64,000 nucleotides of DNA from Sporosarcina obsidiansis (lineage in GTDB: Bacteria > Bacillota > Bacilli > Bacillales_A > Planococcaceae), in assembly GCF_009651005.1 (NCBI RefSeq), contig NZ_WHVW01000005.1, positions 62,001 through 126,000 of the forward strand, written 5' to 3'. A model generated the notes under the pieces. It worked only from the letters and a program-made list of their open reading frames with translations, had not been told where the DNA came from and made no database searches. Made by a program: the position numbers and the translations under genes. Of this stretch, positions 17,694-26,079 are shown one piece after another (positions within the stretch are counted from its first letter, which is position 1; each line of letters begins with the position of its first letter).

Positions 17694-18611
17694 CTAATGA
17701 ACATCTTTAATTTGAAGATTTTCTGTTTTAGCTATTGAAATAATTTGTCGTCTTGAGAAGTTCCCATTACACGTCTGCCTATTTATTTTATTTAAAAAAG
17801 AAATAATTTTAGGGTAAATTATATTGTTCGGGTAATCTTCCACTCCTCCACCTATAATTCCAGGTAAATAGTTGAACCAAAAATGACCTATATCTTCAAT
17901 TTCCGTTAACTCTACATCAATATTTGCTTCTCTTAACTTCTCAAAAAAATTTTTAGACTGGAAAGCGTTAACAATCTTATCTTCTTTCCCCGTTACCAAA
18001 TAAAAGCTTGTGTCAAATGTCGGTGTCGCAATTGCTTCATCGATATAAGAAACAGGAGAAGCCTCCTTGAAAGCCCTTTCATTACCTCGAAACGTTACGC
18101 CCAGTAATCGTTCGAACATTTGGATCTTTCGTTCCGCGTTTAAACTCTTGCATTCCAAAACTAAATCATACGGCCCGTATACTCCTACAACTGCACATAT
18201 TCTATAACTAAATGGCCGATTTTTAAGAGAAAATAGTGCCGCTAAATACGCTCCAGCTGAATCACCAATGATGCTAATGCGACTAACATCTATATTTAAT
18301 CGATTTGAATGTAATACCAGCCAGTTCATTGCTTCTTCTATATCCTCTAGTACTGTGGGATAACTAGCATAACGAGGTGTAGCCAAACGATAATTAATAG
18401 CCATCACAAAATAGTTTTCTCGCGCCAATAACTCTCCCCATTCTGTATACATTTCCTTAGATCCCGTTTGAAATGCACCACCGTGAATTAAAACAAGTAC
18501 TGGTAAATTTCCTGAATCAGTTGTCATCCTATACGTATCAGCAGTTAGATACTCCTTTTCAGTTTTTCCATAGACAATATTTTTCTCAATAATGACATTC
18601 TCTTGAATCAT
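17694..18611 (-). CDS. Alpha/beta hydrolase (esterase/lipase, possibly kynurenine formamidase-like)
   Basis: A 305-residue alpha/beta hydrolase of the hormone-sensitive-lipase type: oxyanion motif LIHGGAFQTG (about residue 40), nucleophile elbow GDSAGAYLA, and likely Asp and His in GKEDKI and IGHFWFNYL. It is the first gene of the TRAP-1 operon. In a tryptophan catabolic context an N-formylkynurenine formamidase is attractive, since eukaryotic-type formamidases share this fold and HGG motif. Hydrolysis of another ester or amide taken up by the transporter is equally possible. Confidence 0.75.
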   Translation of the reverse strand: MIQENVIIEKNIVYGKTEKEYLTADTYRMTTDSGNLPVLVLIHGGAFQTGSKEMYTEWGELLARENYFVMAINYRLATPRYASYPTVLEDIEEAMNWLVLHSNRLNIDVSRISIIGDSAGAYLAALFSLKNRPFSYRICAVVGVYGPYDLVLECKSLNAERKIQMFERLLGVTFRGNERAFKEASPVSYIDEAIATPTFDTSFYLVTGKEDKIVNAFQSKNFFEKLREANIDVELTEIEDIGHFWFNYLPGIIGGGVEDYPNNIIYPKIISFLNKINRQTCNGNFSRRQIISIAKTENLQIKDVH

Positions 18612-18642
18612 TTATCTCTCCTCCTGAAACGAAAAAGCACGT

Positions 18643-18769
18643 AAAAAAACCACAGCTGTACAGACCCTCTCAAAAGAGCGGTATCTCAACAGCTATGGTT
18701 TGTCTTCTTTTAAAGACCACCCAATGCTTAATCTTAGTAAGTACGCAGGAACACTGAGCACCTTTTGTA
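18643..18769 (-). promoter_or_regulatory. Candidate structured leader RNA/attenuator of the hydrolase-TRAP operon
   Basis: Downstream of a promoter at 18804-18776, the transcript would fold a 9-bp wobble-containing stem (18719-18762), a small GTCTT/AAGAC hairpin (18702-18717), then a 12-bp stem AACCATAGCTGT / ACAGCTGTGGTT (18700-18648) with internal pairing, followed by T7. It ends about 30 nt before the hydrolase start. No known riboswitch class is recognised, and T-box features (AGGGTGG plus ACCGCG) are incomplete. It may instead terminate the gene at 18823. Confidence 0.5.
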
Positions 18770-18775
18770 GTTCTA

Positions 18776-18804
18776 AATATATCAAATAGTTGAACTATTG
18801 TAAA
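18776..18804 (-). promoter_or_regulatory. Promoter of the hydrolase-TRAP operon with palindrome in the spacer
   Basis: TTTACA (18804-18799), a 17-bp spacer, TATATT (18781-18776). A perfect 15-bp palindrome AATAGTTGAACTATT (18785-18799) fills the spacer, a typical place for a repressor operator. Confidence 0.5.
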
Positions 18805-18822
18805 TAAAAATTTTAAATATTG

Positions 18823-19179
18823 TTAAAATAATTTATTATTTAGGACAAGAACTGCAACTGCCGAGTCGTTATCAAAATCCCACGACTCATAGTTTTCTAT
18901 AACTTCACAGCCTAAAAAGTCTTTAAAGGCCGTCATTCTAGCGTCTTTATTTAAGTCTAGAAACATTCTCCTTGCCTCTGTTACCAATCGCCTGCCTTCT
19001 GGATTTTTTATTAATTCCTTTTCACGCTCCGTTAGAATTCCGCGAATAAAATAGACGATTGTATCTCCAGCCACACGTACTTCTGTTCTTCTTGGTCCTT
19101 TTCCACCTACATCTTTCACATAATGGTTAACAAAGTTTAGGAATTCTAATTCGAAAATATTTGGGTCTTTATATTTCAT
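18823..19179 (-). CDS. DUF2294 / MpsC-family protein
   Basis: A 118-residue protein with the family segments GKGPRRTEVRVAGDTIVYFI, GILTEREKELIKNPEGRRLV and RRMFLDLN. DUF2294 is also called the MpsC family, after a gene linked in Staphylococcus to the MpsAB membrane-potential/bicarbonate system; biochemical function is unclear. There are no membrane segments. It sits between two catabolic transcription units with its own ribosome site (TAGGAGGTTATCGTC), and no MpsAB partner is in the window. Confidence 0.78.
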   Translation of the reverse strand: MKYKDPNIFELEFLNFVNHYVKDVGGKGPRRTEVRVAGDTIVYFIRGILTEREKELIKNPEGRRLVTEARRMFLDLNKDARMTAFKDFLGCEVIENYESWDFDNDSAVAVLVLNNKLF

Positions 19180-19330
19180 TGACGATAACCTCCTATATAT
19201 ACCAAGTCATGTAAAGGCAACTATTCTTTTGATATACTCCATATCTTGCGCCTTTATATCGCTATTATAATACAAGATAGTAATTAAGTATTTAGATTTT
19301 TTTAAAAAATAGATACTCATAAAGCAACAA

Positions 19331-19379
19331 AAAATAGGCAATACAGACTGATTAGATAGCTGTCTGTATTGCCTATTTT
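19331..19379 (-). terminator. Terminator of the flavin reductase gene
   Basis: A perfect 18-bp stem AAAATAGGCAATACAGAC / GTCTGTATTGCCTATTTT, followed by TTGTTGCTTT on the minus strand. Confidence 0.8.
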
Positions 19380-19424
19380 AATTACATGACTAAATAACAC
19401 GAAATGGCGAATTCATTCTGTCTT

Positions 19425-19928
19425 TTAATTCACTGAATAAAACTCCGCGGGTATAGAACCAAACACTCTACGGTGATACAGCATAGGATCTTTGGTACTA
19501 TCCACCTTTAAGTCCACTACTTCCCCTATTAACACCGTATGATCTCCTGCTTCTACCGCTTTAAACGTCTTACATTCAAATACGCCAAAAGCTCCTTCGA
19601 TAATAGGTAGTCCATTTTCTGATAAACTCCATTCACACGTACTAAAACGGTCTTCATGCTTACTCGCAAATGTGGAGCAAAGTTCTGATTGTTCTCCAGC
19701 CAATACATGCACTGCAAACTTTCCTCCTTCTGTAAACTCTTTCAATGAAGACACTCTATGATCAATTGACCACAATAACATTAATGGATCAAGAGAAACA
19801 GATGCAAATGAGTTAACAGTCAACCCAACCGGCACACCGTCTCCTGTCATCGTTGTAACAATCGTTACACCTGTCGGATAATTCCCCATAATATCTTTAA
19901 AGACTTGCTGTTTTTCTTCTTTATTCAT
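19425..19928 (-). CDS. Flavin reductase component of a two-component monooxygenase (HpaC-like)
   Basis: About 167 residues of the flavin-reductase-like split-barrel family. Signatures are GNYPTGVTIVTTMTGDGVPV near the N-terminus, GLTVNSFASVSLDPLMLLWS, the central GGKFAVHVL, and DHTVLIGEVVDL. It supplies reduced FAD to the HpaB-like oxygenase encoded 190 bp upstream on the same strand, although a terminator between them suggests partly separate transcripts. Two adjacent ATG codons (19931, 19928) follow GGGAGAGATA; either may be used. Confidence 0.88.
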   Translation of the reverse strand: MNKEEKQQVFKDIMGNYPTGVTIVTTMTGDGVPVGLTVNSFASVSLDPLMLLWSIDHRVSSLKEFTEGGKFAVHVLAGEQSELCSTFASKHEDRFSTCEWSLSENGLPIIEGAFGVFECKTFKAVEAGDHTVLIGEVVDLKVDSTKDPMLYHRRVFGSIPAEFYSVN

Positions 19929-20057
19929 CATTATCTCTCCCTAAAAAATATTCTTTTTATATCAATACATAAAAATTATAGCATACGCTAGTAACTACTT
20001 CATAATATCTAACTGCTAAGTTGACTGTCTATATCTACTGTATCAAAACAATAGAGG

Positions 20058-20103
20058 AAAAAGCATTATCAAAGTAAAATCATCTTACCTGATAATGCTT
20101 TTT
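20058..20103 (-). terminator. Terminator of the HpaB-like monooxygenase gene
   Basis: A 14-bp stem AAAAAGCATTATCA / TGATAATGCTTTTT with an 18-nt loop and a TTCCTC tail on the minus strand. Confidence 0.75.
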
Positions 20104-20117
20104 TACTTATGATCAAA

Positions 20118-21602
20118 TTAATTCGCTACGGTATCTTTTGCCATATCCAATGAATCTTTTAATGCTTTGTCTACCATATCATACGATGGATTATTACGTT
20201 TATGCGTATTATAGAACATACCCAATTTACGTACTGGATCCCCGGAATAGTAACGCTCATATTGAACAAGACGTTGACCGAATGCTTCTCCACATAAGTC
20301 CCAAGCTAGCTTAAAGAGACGTACACGTTGCTCAGAGGATACACCTGAACGTCCGCCATAGTATTTCTCCATATCCTCCGCTGTTTCAGGATTTGCAAAA
20401 TCTGCTCCCGTCGGAGACATTAACAATCCACCAGCTCCAATCGTCTGCAAAATTTCCATTGCACGCGGATAAAGTGTCGGCAGGATTCCACGAATCGTTT
20501 CTAAAGGTACGATGGCAGGAAGCGCCTCACCGTATGGCGTCATGACATACTCCTGTTCCGCTACACGCACTAGCGCACGAATCGTCTCGACTCCTTGAAT
20601 CAGTTCAGATAATTGATTTTGTACGTTTAGGAATCCATCGACTCCTACTGCATCTGCAACTGCGCACGTAACTTCCGTTGCAAATGAAATCTTCGTTAGG
20701 CCACGTACAGCTGACTGATGTGAAGGCTGCAGATTGATACCTGTTTTAGGATATAGCAAGTTTCCAGCTTCCACATTTTGATTGATGAATACACGATCCC
20801 AAGGTACAAGTACATCATGGAACACAAGAACTGCATCCATTTCTTCAAAGCGGCTCGCAAGTGGGTGGTCCCATGTAGAACGCTCGCCATTTTGTGTTTC
20901 TTCTCGGCAATACATCCGAAGTCCCGGAGTGTCGATTGGAACAGCAAATGAAATGGCATACCTTTCATCACCAGGTTTGAAGCTTGGGTACGAATAGATA
21001 ATGACTTCATCCGTTACGGGTGCAAGTGTTGCCAGCATCTTAGAACCACGAACGATCAAGCCCTCTTCCGTTTCACGTACAACTCCCAAATGCATGAATT
21101 CATCATCTTGTTCACTAGAAGCTTTACTACGGTCATTCTGTGGATTGATGATCGCATGTGTCAAGAATAAATCATTATCGCGAATATATTTATAGTAGTT
21201 TACGATATTATCTCCCCAACGTTCGCCATACTGTCTAAAGAACCAATCATTGGACGCCATCGCTGTAACAACCGTTGCTAAGAAATCCGGAGTACGCCCC
21301 ATCAGACCAAATGTTGCTTCCGCCCATACTTCGAAAACTCGTCTACGCGCTTGTAGATCTTCTCCGCTTCTTGGGATTAGAAATGAATTATTCACTCTCT
21401 CTCCTGTTTCCTCACATATATGTGTAATCTCTTCTTGATACTTTGGATCATGCTGCATATCATAAAGTTTGGCCATTTCTTTAATAGGTTGTCTGAAGAC
21501 CGGCTCGTCTGCTAAGTTCGTAATACGGCGACCTCCTAAATATACTTCTGGCTGACGTGACTGGACCGCTTTGATGTAATCTGCACCTGTTCTAATACCC
21601 AT
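20118..21602 (-). CDS. FADH2-dependent aromatic monooxygenase (HpaB family), candidate anthranilate 3-monooxygenase
   Basis: A 494-residue acyl-CoA-dehydrogenase-fold flavin monooxygenase of the 4-hydroxyphenylacetate 3-hydroxylase family. Landmarks: [20 protein letters not shown] at the N-terminus, [13 protein letters not shown] mid-protein, [20 protein letters not shown], and the C-terminal [23 protein letters not shown] 21602 follows AGGAGGAATACACA; an upstream in-frame ATG lacks support. HpaB enzymes ortho-hydroxylate aromatics with a separate reductase. Since this cluster has kynureninase and 3-hydroxyanthranilate dioxygenase but no kynurenine monooxygenase, anthranilate is the best-guess substrate (EC 1.14.14.8, known from a Geobacillus two-component system). 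4-Hydroxyphenylacetate or a phenol remain alternatives. Confidence 0.88.
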   Translation of the reverse strand: MGIRTGADYIKAVQSRQPEVYLGGRRITNLADEPVFRQPIKEMAKLYDMQHDPKYQEEITHICEETGERVNNSFLIPRSGEDLQARRRVFEVWAEATFGLMGRTPDFLATVVTAMASNDWFFRQYGERWGDNIVNYYKYIRDNDLFLTHAIINPQNDRSKASSEQDDEFMHLGVVRETEEGLIVRGSKMLATLAPVTDEVIIYSYPSFKPGDERYAISFAVPIDTPGLRMYCREETQNGERSTWDHPLASRFEEMDAVLVFHDVLVPWDRVFINQNVEAGNLLYPKTGINLQPSHQSAVRGLTKISFATEVTCAVADAVGVDGFLNVQNQLSELIQGVETIRALVRVAEQEYVMTPYGEALPAIVPLETIRGILPTLYPRAMEILQTIGAGGLLMSPTGADFANPETAEDMEKYYGGRSGVSSEQRVRLFKLAWDLCGEAFGQRLVQYERYYSGDPVRKLGMFYNTHKRNNPSYDMVDKALKDSLDMAKDTVAN

Positions 21603-21775
21603 TGTGTATTCCTCCTGTATGTTGATAGTATATTGATTATTTCTCATTGATTTGTGAAAGTGGCAAGAGCTGAATTTGTAAGCCCTTTCATTCTTGTTTT
21701 TTAAAAAACCTTACTAGGAATCAATAGCTGTCATTTATCATCTCTTGGCGCTTTCACTTCAATTAACTTACTTGT

Positions 21776-21828
21776 AATATACCGAATCTATATTTTTGTC
21801 ACAATATTCATATTTCACGATGTGAAAT
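21776..21828 (-). promoter_or_regulatory. Promoter and operator of the HpaB-like monooxygenase gene
   Basis: TTGTGA (21804-21799), a 17-bp spacer, TATATT (21781-21776). The palindrome ATTTCAC-GAT-GTGAAAT lies at 21812-21828, 41.5 bp centre-to-centre upstream of the -10, the same geometry as at nbaC and iclR. The arms are 7 bp and perfect. This is a long 5' leader, about 165 nt to the ATG. Confidence 0.6.
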
Positions 21829-21912
21829 TGTGAGAATATTTCACAAAAAAATGAAAAGATTGCATAGATATTCTCTTTATTTCCGGATGCAGACACTATC
21901 ACAAAAAAAGAA

Positions 21913-21956
21913 AGACTGCAGACTTCCTCCATAATTTCGGAGTTCGTCTACAGTCT
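21913..21956 (-). terminator. Terminator of the TRAP-2 operon
   Basis: An 11-bp stem AGACTGCAGAC / GTCTACAGTCT with one mismatch and an inner CTCC/GGAG pairing, followed on the minus strand by TTCTTTTTTTG. Confidence 0.75.
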
Positions 21957-21964
21957 GAAATGCG

Positions 21965-23242
21965 TTACTCTTTATACAGGCTTGGAATCCATAAAGCAGC
22001 ATCTTCCCAATACGTTAGGATGAGCAACACGAGGATCGCCATAGCCAAGAAGGGCATAATGGCTTTAATAAGATCTTCAAATTTCACCTTGGCTATGGAC
22101 GATACAATAAATAGTCCTGTACCAACTGGTGGTGTAAGAAGACCAATTGTTAAGTTAATACAAACGATCACTCCAAAATGCACGGGATCTATCTGGTACG
22201 TAGCAAGCAGTGGGAGCATAACAGGTATTAAAATAATCAATGCTGCAATTCCATCTAATACTGTACCGATCAAAAGTAAGAAGATATTTACTAAAAGTAA
22301 GAAGATTAATGGATTCTCTGAAAGTCCAAGCATGGAGTTAGCGACCAATTGAGGTATTTGCTCGTATGCAATAATGAAACCAAATAAATTGGCAGTGACG
22401 ATCAAAAATGAAATCGTTGCTGTATTTACAACCGTATTCACTAAGATTTCCGGCATATCTTTCAATTTCAACTCACGATACGACAATCCAATGACAAATG
22501 CAATCACACAGGCAATCGCAGCCGATTCAGTCGGTGTAAAAACACCACCAAGTATTCCGAAAATGATGGTAAAAGGTATTAACATTGCAGGTAGTACCCG
22601 TAAGAATGATTTCACGATCATTTGGAAAGTAGCTTTTTCACTTTTAGGGAATTGTTGTCTTTTATTCATAATGCCAATGACAATAATGAAACCAACTCCT
22701 AATAAAATACCTGGAATCACTCCAGCCATAAACAAATCTGCAATCGAAGCACCCGTTAGTGTCCCATAAATGATAAATAACATACTAGGTGGAATAACGG
22801 GCGCTACAATAGAAGATGCCAATGTAATCGCTGCTGAGAAGTCACGTCGATACCCTTCCTTTTCCATTTCAGGAACCATAACTTTACTCATCATCGCAGC
22901 CTGCGCATTGGCAGAGCCTAATATCGAGGCCAAAAACATATTTGCGATGACCGTTACGTATGCCAATCCGCCACGATAATGCCCGATCAACACTCGAGCA
23001 AACGACACGAGACGAGTCGTAATCCCTCCGCCATTCATCAACTCGCCTGCCAACATAAACAATGGAATAGCTAAAAGACCAAAATTATCAATTCCCGAAA
23101 ACATCTTCTGAGGTGCTGAACTCATTAGCGTCGTTAAATCACTAAGGAGCAAATAACAAATGGACGTGATGGCCAGTACTAATGAAATCGGAATACCAAT
23201 CACCAAAAACAATATAAATAATGCAATGACAATGAAAATCAT
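21965..23242 (-). CDS. TRAP transporter large permease, DctM type (system 2)
   Basis: A 425-residue, multi-helix permease with DctM landmarks GSANAQAAMMSKVMVPEM, SIVAPVIPPSMLFIIYGTLT and GVFTPTESAAIACV. It is the channel of the second TRAP system and overlaps the small permease gene by 4 bp. Its distance from system 1 in sequence suggests two separately acquired transporters rather than a local duplication. Confidence 0.9.
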   Translation of the reverse strand: MIFIVIALFILFLVIGIPISLVLAITSICYLLLSDLTTLMSSAPQKMFSGIDNFGLLAIPLFMLAGELMNGGGITTRLVSFARVLIGHYRGGLAYVTVIANMFLASILGSANAQAAMMSKVMVPEMEKEGYRRDFSAAITLASSIVAPVIPPSMLFIIYGTLTGASIADLFMAGVIPGILLGVGFIIVIGIMNKRQQFPKSEKATFQMIVKSFLRVLPAMLIPFTIIFGILGGVFTPTESAAIACVIAFVIGLSYRELKLKDMPEILVNTVVNTATISFLIVTANLFGFIIAYEQIPQLVANSMLGLSENPLIFLLLVNIFLLLIGTVLDGIAALIILIPVMLPLLATYQIDPVHFGVIVCINLTIGLLTPPVGTGLFIVSSIAKVKFEDLIKAIMPFLAMAILVLLILTYWEDAALWIPSLYKE

Positions 23243-23724
23243 GTCGTTTGCCCCCCTTGTTCTTTTGTCTTAAACAAGTTTACAAGGTGGGTTAATAAAT
23301 GAATGAATGCAAAACTTAAACCTACTGGAACCGAGGCATATGGAATCCACATCGGAATTCGCATGGAAGATGAGGTTTGATGGGTAACGGATAACAACCA
23401 TTGATAACTCAAATATAGTAAGATTCCAATAAACACTAGAATAATAATATAAGAAACCATTTCTAAATATCTTTTACCTCTATCCGAAAAACGATCGACC
23501 AAAAAGGTAACAGAAGCTTGGGACTTATACTTAAGCCCCAAACTCCCTCCGATAAATGTAATCCATGCCATTATGAAAATACTCGCTTCATTCGCCCAAA
23601 ATATTGGTGCATTTAAAAAGTAGCGGAACACTACAGCGGCTGCGATAATAATCGTCATCGCAGCGATCAAGATCATCGCTATAAACTTTTCTAACGTTTC
23701 TATCCAGCTGCTCAGCTTATTCAT
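23239..23724 (-). CDS. TRAP transporter small permease, DctQ type (system 2)
   Basis: A 161-residue protein with four membrane segments and the family stretch AAVVFRYFLNAPIFWANEAS. It overlaps the large permease by 4 bp (ATGA) and follows the binding protein by 14 bp, in the usual P-Q-M order. Confidence 0.89.
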   Translation of the reverse strand: MNKLSSWIETLEKFIAMILIAAMTIIIAAAVVFRYFLNAPIFWANEASIFIMAWITFIGGSLGLKYKSQASVTFLVDRFSDRGKRYLEMVSYIIILVFIGILLYLSYQWLLSVTHQTSSSMRIPMWIPYASVPVGLSFAFIHLLTHLVNLFKTKEQGGQTT

Positions 23725-23738
23725 ACAGCGTACTCCTC

Positions 23739-24767
23739 CTATTTACGGAACGTTTCAATAAACTCACTAATTAATGGATCTTTCGCTTTGTATTGCTCAT
23801 CATATTGTTCTTTGAATGGCTTGAACAAAGACTCGTCCATTTCATACAATTCCATTCCTCTGTTTTTCAACGTGTTCATATATTCTTCTTCCAAAGAAGC
23901 ACGTTTCATCGTTCCATATTCAGAAGCTGCAGCCATTGCTTCTTCAATAATCTTTTGATCTTCTTCTGGCATTGCATCAAACTTTTTACCACTTGCAATC
24001 ATGACAGATGGCCATACCATATGATTCGTCAATGCACCAAATCCTGTTACTTCATTAAAATTGGATGTAACCGCAGCATCCAAATCCATTTCCATCCCAT
24101 CAATAACACCTGTTTGTGCAGCTTGGTATACATCCGGAAGCGAGATTGACTCTGGATTAGCTCCTAATAATCGGTACCAATCTTGCAAGGCAGGACTTGG
24201 TGTTACTCGCAATGTGAGTCCCTTCATGTCTGCAGGCGTTTCCACTTTCTCTCTGAACATCATCGTGCGATTTCCGGAAAAGAAGTAGTTTTTCGCACGT
24301 AAACCTTGATCATCCAGCGTAGCTAAGATTTTCTTCGCAACATCTGAATCTTTTGCTTCGAAAGCAGCTTCGTAAGAATCAAATAGGTACGGTGCAAACC
24401 AAGCACTGAACGCATCTGATCTAGATGTTAAAAATGCAGTTGTAATAAATCCGAAATCCAATGAACCAGTCTCAAGCTGTTGAACCATATCAGGCTCTCC
24501 ACCGAGTTGTCCACCTGGATATAATTCCATTTTCATACGGCCGTCTGAACGTTCTTCTAGTTCTTCAGCAAACTTTTGCGCCGTTTCGTTCCAAATATGA
24601 TCAGGCGGCGCAATATGAGCAAGTTTAAAGTTATACGTCTGTCCAGCGTCTCCATCTTTACCGGAATTGTCTGCATTCGCTTCATCACTGTCTTTACCGC
24701 ATGCGCTTAAGAATAATGCTGCTACTATCGTCATAATGAAAAAATACAATTCTCGTTTTTTTATCAT
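23739..24767 (-). CDS. TRAP transporter substrate-binding lipoprotein, DctP type (system 2)
   Basis: A 342-residue DctP receptor. The lipobox LSAC puts the lipid-modified Cys at residue 23, then a Ser/Asp/Gly linker. The family pocket region is seen as MKGLTLRVTPSPALQDWYRL with its Arg. It is first in the TRAP-2 operon. The upstream gap (24768-24913) holds a 23-bp imperfect palindrome with 7-bp arms GTAAATT/AATTTAC at 24816-24838, a possible operator. A carboxylated aromatic is the likely ligand, by context. Confidence 0.9.
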   Translation of the reverse strand: MIKKRELYFFIMTIVAALFLSACGKDSDEANADNSGKDGDAGQTYNFKLAHIAPPDHIWNETAQKFAEELEERSDGRMKMELYPGGQLGGEPDMVQQLETGSLDFGFITTAFLTSRSDAFSAWFAPYLFDSYEAAFEAKDSDVAKKILATLDDQGLRAKNYFFSGNRTMMFREKVETPADMKGLTLRVTPSPALQDWYRLLGANPESISLPDVYQAAQTGVIDGMEMDLDAAVTSNFNEVTGFGALTNHMVWPSVMIASGKKFDAMPEEDQKIIEEAMAAASEYGTMKRASLEEEYMNTLKNRGMELYEMDESLFKPFKEQYDEQYKAKDPLISEFIETFRK

Positions 24768-24913
24768 GTATAGACTCCCCTTTTCTTTTCTCTTTACAAA
24801 TAAATTTAATATTCCGTAAATTGTTATCGAAAATTTACTGAAAATTAATGGAATTTAATCACATTAATGAATCTACTGTTCGTCCCCCCTTTAAATGAAC
24901 CTACTATAGTACA

Positions 24914-25660
24914 TCACACTTCTATATATCCTAGTTCCTTGGATATGGAATCAGCCGTCTTAATCACACTTTGCTTAATCATTTGCTGGTTGCTTCCCTG
25001 CATATAAGATATGGGCCCTACTAAATTAACTGCCGCTATCGTTTTACCGGAATACGATAAAATAGGTGCCGCAATCGCGTACGTACCTGAAGAATTCTCA
25101 TTATTACTAATGGAGTAGCCCACATTGCGAACTTTTTTAAGATCTTCCTTCAATTTATCAATATCTGTAATTGTATTGGGTGCTTGTGGCGAAAGCCCTC
25201 GCTCAATCGTTTCTTTTAGGTAGCTATTGTTATAGGCCAACAATACTTTTCCTGTACTGGTTGCATAAGCAGGCTTTCGTGATCCAATGTACGTATGAAT
25301 AGGAGATGCTTGTTGAGAGGATACTTTCAAAACAAATACAACTTCACCTTTATCAAACATCGCAATATGAGCCGTACCTACAAATCTACTAATCAAGTCT
25401 TTAACAAGAGGAATGGCTTTGTCATAAATATCTTGTTGAAACATGACATTGTTATTCCACTCAAGCAATTTCCAACCCAAACGATAGCGTCTATCCTGAT
25501 CTCTCATCAATACACCTTCATTACATAATGTACTGATTAAATGATGCGTTGTACTTGGACTCATGCCAAGTTTATCGGCGATTTCCCTGTTTCCCAAAAC
25601 TGGTTCCTCACTGGAAAAACAACTGATAATATAACATGCCTTTTTAACAGATTCAATCAC
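24914..25660 (-). CDS. IclR-family transcriptional regulator
   Basis: A 248-residue regulator with an N-terminal winged helix (IADKLGMSPSTTHHLISTLC, about 26-45) and a C-terminal ligand-binding domain with SRKPAYATSTGKVLLAYN and VGYSISNNENSSGTYAIAAP. IclR proteins often control aromatic catabolism (PcaR, PobR types) as activators binding 15-17 bp palindromes upstream of -35. It lies directly upstream of TRAP-2. A copy of the shared palindrome sits over its own promoter region, suggesting autoregulation. It is the best candidate regulator for the whole cluster; the effector is unknown. Confidence 0.88.
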   Translation of the reverse strand: MIESVKKACYIISCFSSEEPVLGNREIADKLGMSPSTTHHLISTLCNEGVLMRDQDRRYRLGWKLLEWNNNVMFQQDIYDKAIPLVKDLISRFVGTAHIAMFDKGEVVFVLKVSSQQASPIHTYIGSRKPAYATSTGKVLLAYNNSYLKETIERGLSPQAPNTITDIDKLKEDLKKVRNVGYSISNNENSSGTYAIAAPILSYSGKTIAAVNLVGPISYMQGSNQQMIKQSVIKTADSISKELGYIEV

Positions 25661-25838
25661 GTTTTCTTCTCCTCTCTAGCTGGATAAAAGCTCGTTTGAC
25701 AACCTAACTTTGTAAACGCTTTCAAATAAAGAAAAGAGACTTTTTAACTATCAACTCGTCAATTGAGATTCCATAGTATAAAATTTTGATGATCTTATGT
25801 GCCTGTTACGGTGCAATCATCATTAAGTAGTAATTCAA

Positions 25839-25891
25839 ATTATACGAATGAAAATTCAGTATAACAAGCGTCAAATTTCATATTATGAAAT
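25839..25891 (-). promoter_or_regulatory. Promoter and operator upstream of iclR
   Basis: TTGTTA (25867-25862), a 17-bp spacer, TATAAT (25844-25839). The palindrome ATTTCA-TATTA-TGAAAT is at 25875-25891, again 41.5 bp centre-to-centre from the -10 and 7 bp upstream of the -35. Confidence 0.62.
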
Positions 25892-25984
25892 TCATTTCAC
25901 AATTTAACAAATTATCAGATTAGTAATTTACTAAATTTAAATTCTAATTGACTATACAACAGAAAACTTAGTACCTACTTCAAA

Positions 25985-26027
25985 AAAATATAACTCGAGT
26001 TTCATTCATAAATCGAGTTATATTTTT
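25985..26027 (-). terminator. Terminator of the kynU-permease operon
   Basis: A perfect stem of about 14 bp AAAATATAACTCGA / TCGAGTTATATTTT with a T-rich tail on the minus strand. Confidence 0.78.
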
Positions 26028-26079
26028 AATTTGTAATAAATCTTTTTTCTCATTGTAAAATAATTCTAGTCTATTCATC

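Larger units (their letters stand above)
21603..21964. other. Intergenic control region between the monooxygenase and TRAP-2
   Basis: 362 bp without a gene. It contains the monooxygenase promoter and operator (21776-21828), an additional half-site ATATTTCACAAA just upstream, and the TRAP-2 terminator (21913-21956). I see nothing else. Confidence 0.6.
25661..26079. other. Intergenic region upstream of iclR
   Basis: 419 bp without a convincing gene. It holds the iclR promoter/operator (25839-25891), an additional half-site CATTTCAC at 25893-25900, and the terminator of the permease gene (25985-26027). The iclR leader is about 170 nt long and shows no clear small ORF with a ribosome site. Confidence 0.5.

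Noticed and set aside
18640..18770. T-box riboswitch upstream of the hydrolase-TRAP operon
   Set aside because: A GGGTGGTC stretch and an ACCGCTC stretch occur, but not joined as the required AGGGTGGnACCGCG, and no stem I with AGTA-type motifs could be drawn.
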